From: an uncultured Acetatifactor sp.
GTDB taxonomy: Bacteria; Bacillota; Clostridia; Lachnospirales; Lachnospiraceae
Direction: 5' to 3'
Assembly (NCBI GenBank): GCA_934394665.1
Contig: CAKRRS010000003.1
Location: 16,432 to 80,431 of the forward strand
Length of the DNA stretch: 64,000 nt
Shown: positions 17,588-26,060 of the stretch, piece after piece
How the letters are laid out: every line of letters starts with the position of its first letter
Position numbering within the stretch: the first letter of the stretch is position 1
Notes under the pieces: model-generated
Seen by the model: only the letters and a program-made list of their open reading frames with translations
Databases searched by the model: none
What the model was told of the DNA's origin: nothing
Program-made: the position numbers and the translations under genes

Positions 17588-17932
17588 TTATCTGAAACTG
17601 AATACCTGTGTAAGCAAAGGCTGTGCTCCCGTCACAGGATCCTTCTCCATGATCAGGATATCCTTCATGTATTCATCCCATTTTTTTACCACGTCGCTCT
17701 CTGCCTGCACCTTTGCCGCATAGTCAACGCCTTTTTCACACTCATAATAGCCAAACAGTTCTTCGCCCTGCATCCAGATGGAGTAATTCACGATTCCGGC
17801 TTTTGCCAGCACTTCCTTCATCTCCGGCCAGATGTTGTCATGTCTCTTCTTATATTCCTCCTGCATTCCCGGTACAATTTTTCCGCGCCATGCGTATTTT
17901 TCCATACAAACCACCATACCTTTCTCACTCAT
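17588..17932 (-). CDS. rhaM: L-rhamnose mutarotase
   Basis: Up to 114 residues; the family has about 104, so the true start may be the internal Met at residue 10 (17905), although neither start has a strong ribosome binding site. It interconverts alpha and beta L-rhamnose. The conserved core KRHDNIWPEM contains the catalytic His, and NYSIWMQGEELFGYYE is typical of RhaM. First gene of the rhamnose operon, followed 20 bases later by rhaB. Its upstream region carries alternating AAGCACAA half-sites. Confidence 0.93.
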   Translation of the reverse strand: MSEKGMVVCMEKYAWRGKIVPGMQEEYKKRHDNIWPEMKEVLAKAGIVNYSIWMQGEELFGYYECEKGVDYAAKVQAESDVVKKWDEYMKDILIMEKDPVTGAQPLLTQVFSFR

Positions 17933-18011
17933 TGTTTTCGTTGCAAATCTGCTATGTTACCCAATCTCTGTCGCAATATTCCTCTGCTTCGGGCATCAGC
18001 TTTTCATAATC

Positions 18012-18054
18012 TGTGCTTGCAGAAGCACAAACTTGTGCTTTTAACGATATTATA
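18012..18054 (-). promoter_or_regulatory. Candidate operator and promoter of the rhamnose operon
   Basis: On the plus strand TGTGCTT (18012..18018), AAGCACAA (18023..18030) and TTGTGCTT (18033..18040) form two nested inverted repeats. A perfect minus-strand TATAAT lies next to them (18049..18054), so the sites would fall at or just after the transcription start. Another AAGCACAA is found at 18289..18296. The rest of 17933..18301 contains only a doubtful short frame. Confidence 0.5.
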
Positions 18055-18301
18055 GAAAACATACTCTGCTTTCGAAATGACATTATTTGCTCCCTGGACT
18101 GTCCGATTTTGCCCGATCCTGAGAATAGCTGTTTATTACAACGTGGGAATTGTGTTATGATACAATAAGTTCACCCGTATAAAGCAGCCGCCGTGGATAA
18201 ATTGTACCGCAAATTTGATCACGATAGCCGCCCAAGCAAAGAGAGTATGAAAAATACCATCGTTATGTATCATAAATAATAATTTAGAAAGCACAATTTT
18301 T

Positions 18302-19261
18302 ATGGAACGTACATTAACCTATACAACAGATCATTTCATATCACCCCTGCCGGTCAGCCATTTCCTGAAGCAGAAGGGATTTTCTTCCCAGAATCTGGTG
18401 CAGTTAAAAAAAGACCCCACCGCCGTGCAGGCAAACGGGATTCCCTGCTTCATGAATCATATATTGCAGCCGGGAGATACCTTGACTCTGCATATTCACG
18501 AGGAACATTCCTCGGAAAAAATCCCACCGGTGGAGCTGCCGCTGGATATCATCTACGAGGACGAGGATCTCATGGTGATCAATAAGCCGGCAGGCATGCC
18601 GATCCACCCTTCCATGAACAATTATTACAATTCTCTGGCAAACGGCCTTGCCTATTATTTTGCACAGCAGAACTGTCCCTTTGTGTTCCGCTGTATTAAT
18701 CGTCTGGACCGGGATACCTCTGGGCTGACCATCGTAGCCAAGCATTATGTCAGTGCCGGAATGTTGTCCACCATGATTGCCAACAAGACCAGTTCCGGCA
18801 TCACAAGGGAATACCTTGCCATTGTAAAAGGCTCTGTGCTGCCTTCTGAGGGTACGATTACCGCACCTTTAGGGCGAAAAGAAGGTTCTATCATTGAGCG
18901 CTGTGTGGATTTTGAAAAAGGGGAATCCGCTGTTACCCATTACCGGGTTTTGGACGAAAAAAACGGGCACAGCCTGGTCTCTCTCATTTTAGAGACCGGC
19001 CGCACCCATCAGATACGGATTCATATGAAATATCTAGGTTATCCCCTGATCGGAGATTATCTGTACAATCCCGATATGGCATTGATACAGCGCCAGGCAC
19101 TGCATGCATGGAAGTTATCCTTCCGTCATCCCATCACCGAAGAACAGATGCATTTTACCGCACCGCTGCCGGAGGATATGGCGGCTGTAGCTTGGACTTC
19201 CTCAAATACGACTCGCGATTCCTTCGGCGCAAAAGTGTCTGCAGAATGGAGATTCATATAA
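18302..19261 (+). CDS. RluA-family pseudouridine synthase
   Basis: 319 residues. Isomerises uridine to pseudouridine in rRNA or tRNA. The catalytic Asp is in INRLDRDTSGL (Asp136), and the second signature is TGRTHQIRIH near 237. The first 75 residues are S4-like in length but without a clear match. Which RNA is modified cannot be told; RluA, RluC and RluD groups share these motifs. It is a single gene, divergent from rhaM, with only a weak GAAAG site before ATG. Its C-terminal tail of about 30 residues is longer than usual. Confidence 0.92.
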   Translation: MERTLTYTTDHFISPLPVSHFLKQKGFSSQNLVQLKKDPTAVQANGIPCFMNHILQPGDTLTLHIHEEHSSEKIPPVELPLDIIYEDEDLMVINKPAGMPIHPSMNNYYNSLANGLAYYFAQQNCPFVFRCINRLDRDTSGLTIVAKHYVSAGMLSTMIANKTSSGITREYLAIVKGSVLPSEGTITAPLGRKEGSIIERCVDFEKGESAVTHYRVLDEKNGHSLVSLILETGRTHQIRIHMKYLGYPLIGDYLYNPDMALIQRQALHAWKLSFRHPITEEQMHFTAPLPEDMAAVAWTSSNTTRDSFGAKVSAEWRFI

Positions 19262-19333
19262 TTCTATAGATTACAAGTACTCAAAATCCACCTCATACTC
19301 CAGCAATACGCATGTTTACGTAGTAAGTAAATA

Positions 19334-20035
19334 CTATACACGCAGCTTACGAAGTGCCTTCTCACGGATCAGGCACTCCCCATGCTCTTCCAGATACCTT
19401 ACCTTCTGCTCATCCGCAGCATACAAGGCAGCGAACTCCATCGCCTGGATGCAGGCTCTGCTGTAACGCTCGTAGGAAGCACCGCCTTTTTTTACATAGA
19501 CATAGCAAGTGCCGTCTTCCAGCCGGTACAAAGTACTGTCGATTCGCAGATTTGCAGGCAAAACCGCAGCATATTCGATTACCCGGCCGATATTGCGGAA
19601 AGCAAAGATTGCAAACTGAGGTTTTGCTTCTTCCTTGTTTTTATTCTTCTTTCCCTTCGCAACATTTCTCTCTGCTTCTTCCCGGGCCTGTTTCTCTAAA
19701 GTGGCTCCGATCTCTGCCTTCTTCTCTTCAAAGACCTTTTTCATCTCCTGCAAAGCCTGCAGCAGCTGCGCACCGTTTTTGTTCTCCAAAGGTTCCTTCT
19801 CGGAAAATACCAGCACCAGACCTTCATCCGGCAGCATCATGATCTGCAGATCAAAAGCATACTTCGGCGGCTTATAGCCCACCTCTTCCTCGGCCTGTTC
19901 AATGATCTCCTGCACGACCTCTTTGGCTTTTTCACTGCGGGTCACAAAATCTTTATAATCAATCTCGTACTCTTCCAATTCTTCATTGGATAGGAAGCAC
20001 TTTACTGTCTTGTCATCAATTCGTTCTATTTTCAT
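19334..20035 (-). CDS. mecA: MecA-like adaptor protein
   Basis: 233 residues from ATG at 20035; the frame's earlier GTG belongs to the GAGGTGAT ribosome binding site. MecA is an adaptor that brings substrates to the ClpC ATPase of the ClpCP protease. The start MKIERIDDKTVKCFLS and the IDYKDFV strand match the N-terminal domain (1-85). A highly charged Glu/Lys linker (about 90-125) leads to the C-terminal ClpC-binding domain (about 130-233). No competence gene is next to it. The identity is by overall pattern, so family assignment is good but orthology is not certain. Confidence 0.85.
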   Translation of the reverse strand: MKIERIDDKTVKCFLSNEELEEYEIDYKDFVTRSEKAKEVVQEIIEQAEEEVGYKPPKYAFDLQIMMLPDEGLVLVFSEKEPLENKNGAQLLQALQEMKKVFEEKKAEIGATLEKQAREEAERNVAKGKKNKNKEEAKPQFAIFAFRNIGRVIEYAAVLPANLRIDSTLYRLEDGTCYVYVKKGGASYERYSRACIQAMEFAALYAADEQKVRYLEEHGECLIREKALRKLRV

Positions 20036-20117
20036 AGCTATCACCTCTTACTGTTATATGTATGATAGCATAAAAATGTTGTGATTTCCACACTGCAAAT
20101 ATGAAAACAATATAAAG

Positions 20118-21857
20118 TTAAATCACTTCCGCATCCACTCTGGTAACGATTTCCTGAGTTCCTTTGCTGATGTGGTATTTCACTGCCGGGATCTTGGTCT
20201 TGGTGTACAGCAGGTTGGTATTGGGATCTGCGGTGATCATGTAGCCCACGGGCGGCTTTTCGGCCACTTCGTTGGCTTTGGCATGATCATCCAGTACCGC
20301 GCTGACGGTACAGCTGCAGAATTCATTGCTGGCCCGGGCGGATACGCCATCTACCTTTTCTGCAAAGCCGACTTCTTCAAAATCTCCCCTGCTGACAGCA
20401 AATCCACAGTCATATGCCACGCACTCGATCTCACTGGTGATTTTGTGCACTCTGGTATGTCCGCCTGCATCCGGAGTGATCATCGTCTCTACTGTGATGC
20501 CGGGATAAGGACTCCACTTGGACCATACCCCTGTCTCCGTGATCTTTGATGCCTCACAGATCCGGCGCACATAGACATACCCATTGATCCAGAAGGCCAG
20601 CATATTGTCCGGTGCATTTTCATGCAGCTCATATTCGGACTTTGCCACACTGATGCTAAATCTGGTATCATAGGCGAATTTTCCGTATTTTGCCACGATT
20701 TGTCCGTGTCCGTTGGGGCTGTACACTCCGGGAGCGAATGCTGTCGTATGATTGCCGTAATGGTAGACAAACAGATCCGCATACTTCTGGGGACAAGCAG
20801 ACGACATTTTCGGCAACGGTGCTTCCTCTGCACTCCAGAAAGGATGATCATCGGGAAGCAGTAAAAAGGCAAATACCTTCATACCCCAGTAAGGAGAGCC
20901 GGGCGCATTGTATCTCTCTGCCATGGTCAGATTCGGATAACCGTATCCTATCGTCAGTACATGATCTCTGTCGAAGATCGGCCGTTTCAGCCAGTTTTGC
21001 AGATGTCTTGCAATCAGTCCCTTCATCACCGGCACAGGAAACGGCTCCAGCCCTGCCAGCAGGCACACACTGAAAAAGCTTACCTGGGAAAAACGATAGG
21101 TCAGCGATCTTCCGAAAGGAATCGCCTCTCCCTCTTCATCAAACCAGTAGATAAACTGCTTTGCAAATTCCATGGCACGCTCTTTGTATTTCCTTGCACG
21201 CTGCGGATCATCCTTTTCCATAACCACCGCATAGAGCAGACTGTAAAAATGGATTGCAAAAGAAATGTAATAATCCTTCTGTCCGGAGTCTCCGTCCTGA
21301 TACCAGCCCTCTCCCAGATAAAAGGTCTCCAATCCTTCCAGATATTCTTCCAGCATCTCGGAACTGTACCTGCGCCCCACCTTTTTCATGGCAATGTTTA
21401 CCAATACGGCAAACAGGATCCAGTTGCAGACCGGCAGGGGATGCTCATTGATCTTGTTCAGATAATTGCAGAGGTTCTCCTTCTGTACTTCTGTCAGAGG
21501 ATCCCATACCACCTCCGGTGCAAACATGATACCATAAGAGATTGCCGCCATTTCCACAAACCGCTGGTCAAAGGAAGTACATTCTCCCCAATATTCCGGA
21601 TTCTTTTCATCGGTACCGGCTGTCAGACCTTTCCGGTAGATTTCTTCAAATTTCGGATCTTTTCCCCCACCTGCCCAGAAGGGCACCAGTCCCCACAGAG
21701 GTCTGGAAAATGCCTCCATCCAGGTGGCACCGATGTCGTAATGCGCCATGGTAACGCCCAGTGTCAGTCTCGCCTTTTCTTCACTGTAATACGGTTTTAA
21801 CGGCTCCAGGATAGATAACATACAGTCCTGAAAATCTTTTTTGGTATGTAAGTTCAT
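20118..21857 (-). CDS. DUF2264 family protein, probable cytoplasmic glycoside-active enzyme
   Basis: 579 residues without a signal peptide, so cytoplasmic. The N-terminal two thirds (about 1-380) look like an alpha-helical toroid, with WMEAFSRPLWGLVPF and GDSGQKDYYISFAIHFYSL as recognisable DUF2264 motifs; the last third is beta-rich. DUF2264 proteins are typically found in loci for pectin, rhamnogalacturonan and glycosaminoglycan-like glycans, and I recall some assigned as beta-glucuronidases (not verified here). GGAGG lies nine bases before ATG. Last gene of the glycan operon, after a strong terminator-like hairpin. Confidence 0.88.
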   Translation of the reverse strand: MNLHTKKDFQDCMLSILEPLKPYYSEEKARLTLGVTMAHYDIGATWMEAFSRPLWGLVPFWAGGGKDPKFEEIYRKGLTAGTDEKNPEYWGECTSFDQRFVEMAAISYGIMFAPEVVWDPLTEVQKENLCNYLNKINEHPLPVCNWILFAVLVNIAMKKVGRRYSSEMLEEYLEGLETFYLGEGWYQDGDSGQKDYYISFAIHFYSLLYAVVMEKDDPQRARKYKERAMEFAKQFIYWFDEEGEAIPFGRSLTYRFSQVSFFSVCLLAGLEPFPVPVMKGLIARHLQNWLKRPIFDRDHVLTIGYGYPNLTMAERYNAPGSPYWGMKVFAFLLLPDDHPFWSAEEAPLPKMSSACPQKYADLFVYHYGNHTTAFAPGVYSPNGHGQIVAKYGKFAYDTRFSISVAKSEYELHENAPDNMLAFWINGYVYVRRICEASKITETGVWSKWSPYPGITVETMITPDAGGHTRVHKITSEIECVAYDCGFAVSRGDFEEVGFAEKVDGVSARASNEFCSCTVSAVLDDHAKANEVAEKPPVGYMITADPNTNLLYTKTKIPAVKYHISKGTQEIVTRVDAEVI

Positions 21858-21891
21858 TAGATTATTCCTCCAAATTCTCCGTTCTATAAAA

Positions 21892-21967
21892 GCTCAGTCA
21901 AAATACACATGCCTTGATGTAAGGTCTCCGACGACAAACATCTTCGGCATGGCATTTTTGTCTGAGC
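21892..21967 (-). terminator. Large terminator-like hairpin between GH88 and DUF2264 genes
   Basis: Arms GCTCAG and CTGAGC at the ends, with further pairing (CAAAA/TTTTG, ATGCC/GGCAT, GATGT/ACATC). On the minus strand it is followed by CTTTTATAG. It could terminate part of the transcripts or protect the 3' end of the upstream message. Confidence 0.65.
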
Positions 21968-21993
21968 ATTCAACGAAATTCCAATTTAAAATA

Positions 21994-23166
21994 TTACCAG
22001 TACTCCCTCCAGTCCTTCACCAATCTGGTCAATGCCTCCATATAAAAGTAGTCTCCCCAGGAATTGCACTCATCCACGCCGTAATGATTACAGGTATTGT
22101 AAGGAGAATGATTTGAGTAAGTGCTGTGCAGCACCAGTCCGTTGGATTCCTTCGGATCCTTTACGGCATAGCCCACATAGACAGACCGCATGATCTGTTT
22201 TGCCAGTGTAATGTAATGCTCTGCCTCCGCAGGCTCCAGGTATTTTGCCATCTCCAGCATACCGCAGGCTGCAATGGATGCAGAGGAGGAATCTCTCGGC
22301 TGGTCATCCCCGTCGGTGAATTCCAGATCCCAGTAAGGTACCAGATCCTCCGGCAGATGTGCCAGGAAATATTCCGTCACATGACGGAACAGGTCGATAT
22401 ACTCTTTTCTGCCGGTATAGCGGTAAGCCAGTGCCATACCGTAGACACCCCATGCCTGGCCTCTCGCCCAGGCGGATCCGTCACGGTAACCCTGACAGGT
22501 GGCACCATGATCCGGTGCTCCCGTCTTCATATTGAAGAAGAAGGTATGCCAGGTAGAATAATCCTCACGGATCACATTGGCAACAGCGGTATGAATATGT
22601 TTCTCCGCAATATCACGGTATTTCGGATCTCCGGTCTCATCGGATGCCCAGTACAACAGAGGCAGATTCAGTAAACAGTCAATGATCAGGCGGTAATTCT
22701 CCGGTGCATCCATGGGTCCCCAGGCCTGGATGAACTCACCTACGGGATGATATCTGGTGATGAGCTGGTCTGCTGCCTTGATGGCTGCTTCTCTGCCCTC
22801 TTTGCTGCCGGTCAGCTTATAAGCTGCCACGCAGGAAGGGGAATACAGAAATCCCATATCGTGATGATCTACTTCGATTTTCTTGTCTATACGATCCAAA
22901 AAGCTCTTTACCTGAACTTCCCCGGCTTTTTTCAGCCTTTCATCCTGAGAATATTCATAAGCCAGCCAAATCTCTCCGGTCCAGAACCCACAGGTCCAGT
23001 AGTTGTTCGGAATCGGCTGATAAAAACCGTTCTCACTGTAAGCTTTCTGGAACTGCTCTGTAAACTCCGGCAGATCCCGGATCACCTGCTCCGTGGAAAA
23101 CTGCAGCGCATCTTTGATCTCTTTTTCTGTTATCTGAGAATATTTTTTCTCGTCAAACGTAATCAT
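21994..23166 (-). CDS. GH88 unsaturated glucuronyl hydrolase
   Basis: 390 residues, family length, no signal peptide. It hydrates the 4,5-double bond of unsaturated uronic acids left at the non-reducing end by polysaccharide lyases, releasing the next sugar. The two catalytic Asp regions are seen: HHDMGFLYSPSC (about 101-112) and IIDCLLNLPLLYWAS (about 161-175); WARGQAWGVYGMALAY near 234 is the conserved toroid motif. It acts on imported oligosaccharides together with the lyase at 31218 and the transporter at 23382..27419. AGGAGG site seven to nine bases before ATG. Confidence 0.95.
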   Translation of the reverse strand: MITFDEKKYSQITEKEIKDALQFSTEQVIRDLPEFTEQFQKAYSENGFYQPIPNNYWTCGFWTGEIWLAYEYSQDERLKKAGEVQVKSFLDRIDKKIEVDHHDMGFLYSPSCVAAYKLTGSKEGREAAIKAADQLITRYHPVGEFIQAWGPMDAPENYRLIIDCLLNLPLLYWASDETGDPKYRDIAEKHIHTAVANVIREDYSTWHTFFFNMKTGAPDHGATCQGYRDGSAWARGQAWGVYGMALAYRYTGRKEYIDLFRHVTEYFLAHLPEDLVPYWDLEFTDGDDQPRDSSSASIAACGMLEMAKYLEPAEAEHYITLAKQIMRSVYVGYAVKDPKESNGLVLHSTYSNHSPYNTCNHYGVDECNSWGDYFYMEALTRLVKDWREYW

Positions 23167-23212
23167 TTTCTATTGTCCTCCTGATTTTTTATCGTTCTGA
23201 CATTTATTTTCA

Positions 23213-23279
23213 GTAACTATTCAGAACTCCATTTGCAAAACCGCATCTTCGATGCTTGCTTTTTACTCTGAACAGTTAC
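23213..23279. repeat. Intergenic palindromic repeat, copy A
   Basis: Begins with TAACTATTCAGA (23214..23225), seven bases, then TTGCAA (23233..23238), and ends in TCTGAACAGTTAC pairing with the start (one mismatch); an inner GCATC-TTC-GATGC hairpin is enclosed. The same core with the same 7-base spacing occurs at 55150 and, inverted, at 40119..40143. Confidence 0.65.
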
Positions 23280-23289
23280 TATTTTCATA

Positions 23290-23372
23290 TAAAAACAGCC
23301 CAGGTGCAGGTCTCTTCCATGTCAAAAGCCAGTGCGCAAAAGCGTGTCTGGATGGAATATTGCCTGCGCCTG
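23290..23372 (-). terminator. Rho-independent terminator after the second sugar permease gene
   Basis: Minus-strand long stem: CAGGCGCAGG pairs with CCTGCACCTG (one mismatch) and TTCCAT with ATGGAA, enclosing a smaller hairpin; a GCTGTTTTTATATG tail follows. It separates the transporter part from the GH88 gene. Confidence 0.75.
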
Positions 23373-23381
23373 AGCGTAACA

Positions 23382-24221
23382 CTAACCCTTCAGTCCCGTA
23401 GAAGCAACACCTTCTACGAAGTATTTCTGCAATACCAGGAACACGATCAGTACCGGGATCAGCGACAATACCGATCCTGCCATAATCAGACCATAATCGG
23501 AAGAGTACTGGCTGATGAACATTTTTAATCCCAACTGGATGGTCTTCTTCTCCTGGCTCTTTAAGTAGATCAGGGGTCCCAGATAGTCGTTCCAGGTCGC
23601 CACGAAGGTGAAGATCGTCAGTGTGGACAGTGCCGGCTTCGACAATGGCAGCATGATGCTGGCATAGATCCGGTACTCACTCATACCGTCGATTCTGGCG
23701 GCTTCACACAGATCATCGGGAATGCCTTCATAGAACTGCTTCATCATGAACACACCGAAAGCGGAGAATGCCTGCAGGCAGATCATAGCCAGCAGCTTAT
23801 CGTTCAATCCCATTCTTCTCATCATGATGAACTGAGGTACCATGTATACCTGCCAAGGCATTGCGATGGTTGCGATGTATGCCAGGAACAGTCCGTTCTT
23901 ATGACGGAAATCCAGTTTTGCAAAGGAATATGCCGCAAAGCTGCTGGTCAGTAACTGTAAGAAAGTAACGATCAATGTCAGGTATACGGTATTTCCCACA
24001 AATCTGCCAAAGGGAATCTTCGTCCAGATCTTCACATAGTTGTCCCATTTGGGATTCGCCGGAATCCATACAAACGGATTCATCTGGAATACTTCTCTGT
24101 CGCTCTTGATAGATGCGGAAAGCATCCACAAAAACGGAATAATCATGATCACTGCGATCAGAATCAGAATCGCATATACGATCACTTTGCCTAAAACGGC
24201 TTTTTTATGTGCTGATTTCAT
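23382..24221 (-). CDS. Sugar ABC transporter permease (MalG type)
   Basis: 279 residues with six membrane segments. The EAA loop that docks the ATPase is CEAARIDGMSEYRIYASIML near residues 172-191. N-terminal segment about 12-35. It is the second permease of a CUT1-type importer together with 25026..25925 and the binding lipoprotein at 26061. GGAGG lies nine bases before ATG. The predicted cargo is an acidic oligosaccharide, judged from the neighbouring lyase and hydrolase genes. No ATPase gene is present nearby, which is common because a shared MsmK-type ATPase can serve several importers. Confidence 0.95.
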   Translation of the reverse strand: MKSAHKKAVLGKVIVYAILILIAVIMIIPFLWMLSASIKSDREVFQMNPFVWIPANPKWDNYVKIWTKIPFGRFVGNTVYLTLIVTFLQLLTSSFAAYSFAKLDFRHKNGLFLAYIATIAMPWQVYMVPQFIMMRRMGLNDKLLAMICLQAFSAFGVFMMKQFYEGIPDDLCEAARIDGMSEYRIYASIMLPLSKPALSTLTIFTFVATWNDYLGPLIYLKSQEKKTIQLGLKMFISQYSSDYGLIMAGSVLSLIPVLIVFLVLQKYFVEGVASTGLKG

Positions 24222-24234
24222 ATCTGTGCGCCTC

Positions 24235-25026
24235 CTAACATTTTACCCTGCCGTACACTTCGATCTGACTCAGTGCCGGAAAGGGGGACGGATCTTTCGC
24301 TTTGATCAGGTTACAAAGCTCCAGCCAGGTGATCTCTTTCTCAGAAATCGGAAGTACATGAGCGCGATTGCTCTTTTCTAAGGGGAACTCCTGCTCACTG
24401 CCATCGGAGAACCGGATCGTCACCTGCTGCCACCAGTTGTCATGTGGAAAATCGGATCTGGTGTACAGCACGATCCTGTCTGCCAGTACCGGTCTGCCGA
24501 AGTCCAGCTTCATGGCCGCATCATCCTGCATATTGATCCCCCAGGATTCATAGGGCCATTCTCCGTGGGAACGGTTCGCCCGGACACCGTCAATGGCGTT
24601 TTTTGCTGCAAATACGCTCTCACCTCTGGTCTCCACATTGGCTGTTGCGTGGGGATAACAGGGAACCTCCTTATGCTGATCTGCCGGATTCAGTGCCAGA
24701 TTCCGATAAGCTGTGATTTCGTCTTCCCTTGCCACTTCCGCATAGAGATAATGTTTATTTCCGGAAAATACTTTAGGCGACATGCTGATCCTTTTTTCTC
24801 CGAAGGGAACATCATAGGATACATTATCGGTTATGTATACGAAAGCATCTCCCAGAGCGTCATCCACCTGTAAATGTACGTGTATATTTTTTTCGTCGGT
24901 CTCCAGTACGATCCGGTCACCCTCTTCATAGGTGTGGGTGCAGACCAGATCCACGAAGCCCTCACCACTGCTGACGCAGATGGTGTTGCTGTCCTTATCG
25001 AGAACCTTCAAAGCTAAGATTGCCAT
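24235..25026 (-). CDS. Discoidin/carbohydrate-binding-like protein inside the transporter operon
   Basis: 263 residues, no signal peptide or membrane segment, so apparently cytoplasmic. The N-terminal half (about 1-100) looks beta-rich. The C-terminal half (about 110-260) has features of a galactose-binding or F5/8 type C-like fold: NLALNP, NAIDG, SWGINMQDDAAMKLDFG and the closing LSQIEVYG. It starts on the A of the permease stop codon (TAATG overlap) with GAGGGAG upstream, and the next permease begins 13 bases after its end. A sugar-binding protein between two permease genes and lacking a secretion signal is unusual. Confidence 0.8.
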   Translation of the reverse strand: MAILALKVLDKDSNTICVSSGEGFVDLVCTHTYEEGDRIVLETDEKNIHVHLQVDDALGDAFVYITDNVSYDVPFGEKRISMSPKVFSGNKHYLYAEVAREDEITAYRNLALNPADQHKEVPCYPHATANVETRGESVFAAKNAIDGVRANRSHGEWPYESWGINMQDDAAMKLDFGRPVLADRIVLYTRSDFPHDNWWQQVTIRFSDGSEQEFPLEKSNRAHVLPISEKEITWLELCNLIKAKDPSPFPALSQIEVYGRVKC

Positions 25027-25925
25027 TATGCTTTCTCCCTCTTTGCCTGACCGCGGAACTGGATGATCGTTACGAACAGTACCATCAAAAACAGTACCAT
25101 TGCTACAGAACTGGAGTAGCCCAGATCCCAGTCAATAAATGCTTTCTGATAGATGTAGTATACAAGAACGGTTGCGGACGTTGTCAGTTCTCCGCTTCCG
25201 CCACCTGCCAGCATGATAGCAATGTCGTATACCTTAAAGCAGTTGATGGTCAGCATGACGACTACGAAGAAAGTCGTGGAGGACAACTGCGGCCAGGTCA
25301 CATAACGGAACTTCTGCCAGGTATTCGCACCGTCCAGACTGGCTGCTTCATACAGCTCGGAAGAAATACCCTGTAAGCCTGCCAGATAGATCACCATGTA
25401 ATAACCCATGTATTTCCATACACTGAACAGGATCATGGAGAACAGTACCAGTCCGCCGGTGAACCACTGGGGAAGCTGATCCTGTGGTACATTGAATACA
25501 TTCAGCAGAATGTTGTTCACAGGTCCTTTAGAGGGATGGAACAGCATTTTCCATACTGCGGTGATTGCTACCAGAGATGCTACATATGGGAAAAAGGAAA
25601 GGGTTCTGAACACGCCTCTTCCTATTACTTTCTGATTTAACACGATAGCCAGTGCCAGGGAAGCGATCATGGTCAGCGGCACGGTACCGATACAATAAAT
25701 AATGGTGTTTTTAAATGCTGCGATAAAGAAAGTATCTTTCCACAGTCTTGTAAAGTTGCTGATGCCTGCCCACTGGATCGGATTGCTTCCGTCCCATTTC
25801 ATGAAAGCAAGGGCAAAGGCAAAGATAATGGGGATCAGGGTAAATACGCAGAAACCGATAAAGTTAGGTGCAATAAAGGAGTAGGCCACCAGATCTCTTT
25901 TGGTTTGACGGCTTAATTTCCGCAT
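25026..25925 (-). CDS. Sugar ABC transporter permease (MalF/UgpA type)
   Basis: 299 residues from ATG at 25925, with AAGGAG seven bases upstream; the frame extends 11 codons further without a site. Six membrane segments, first about 18-40. EAA loop YEAASLDGANTWQKFRYVTWP near residue 200. It forms the channel heterodimer with 23382..24221. A rho-independent terminator lies between it and the binding-protein gene, so the permeases are probably made at lower levels than the binding protein. Confidence 0.95.
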   Translation of the reverse strand: MRKLSRQTKRDLVAYSFIAPNFIGFCVFTLIPIIFAFALAFMKWDGSNPIQWAGISNFTRLWKDTFFIAAFKNTIIYCIGTVPLTMIASLALAIVLNQKVIGRGVFRTLSFFPYVASLVAITAVWKMLFHPSKGPVNNILLNVFNVPQDQLPQWFTGGLVLFSMILFSVWKYMGYYMVIYLAGLQGISSELYEAASLDGANTWQKFRYVTWPQLSSTTFFVVVMLTINCFKVYDIAIMLAGGGSGELTTSATVLVYYIYQKAFIDWDLGYSSSVAMVLFLMVLFVTIIQFRGQAKREKA

Positions 25926-25979
25926 AACAATTCTCCTTCCAAACGCTTTTTGTGTCATTTTTCGCGTCTTTTTGATAAG

Positions 25980-26005
25980 AAAGGGGCCGTAGGTACGACC
26001 CCTTT
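25980..26005 (-). terminator. Intercistronic terminator after the sugar-binding lipoprotein gene
   Basis: AAAGGGG and CCCCTTT arms with an inner CGTA/TACG pair, followed on the minus strand by a CTT-rich tail. Typical partial terminator that raises binding protein over permeases. Confidence 0.8.
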
Positions 26006-26060
26006 AGTCTTATTCAACATTCAACAAACATTCTATACTTTTACCTGAGAAGATTTTAAC

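Noticed and set aside
20961-21800. 279-residue open frame on the plus strand
   Set aside because: Antisense to the DUF2264 gene; Cys/His/Phe-rich composition typical of shadows and no start signal.
25940-25958. Catabolite-responsive element near the first permease start
   Set aside because: AAAGCGTTT resembles the core of such a site but lacks the flanking symmetry and lies in the extended frame just before the start codon; too weak to call.
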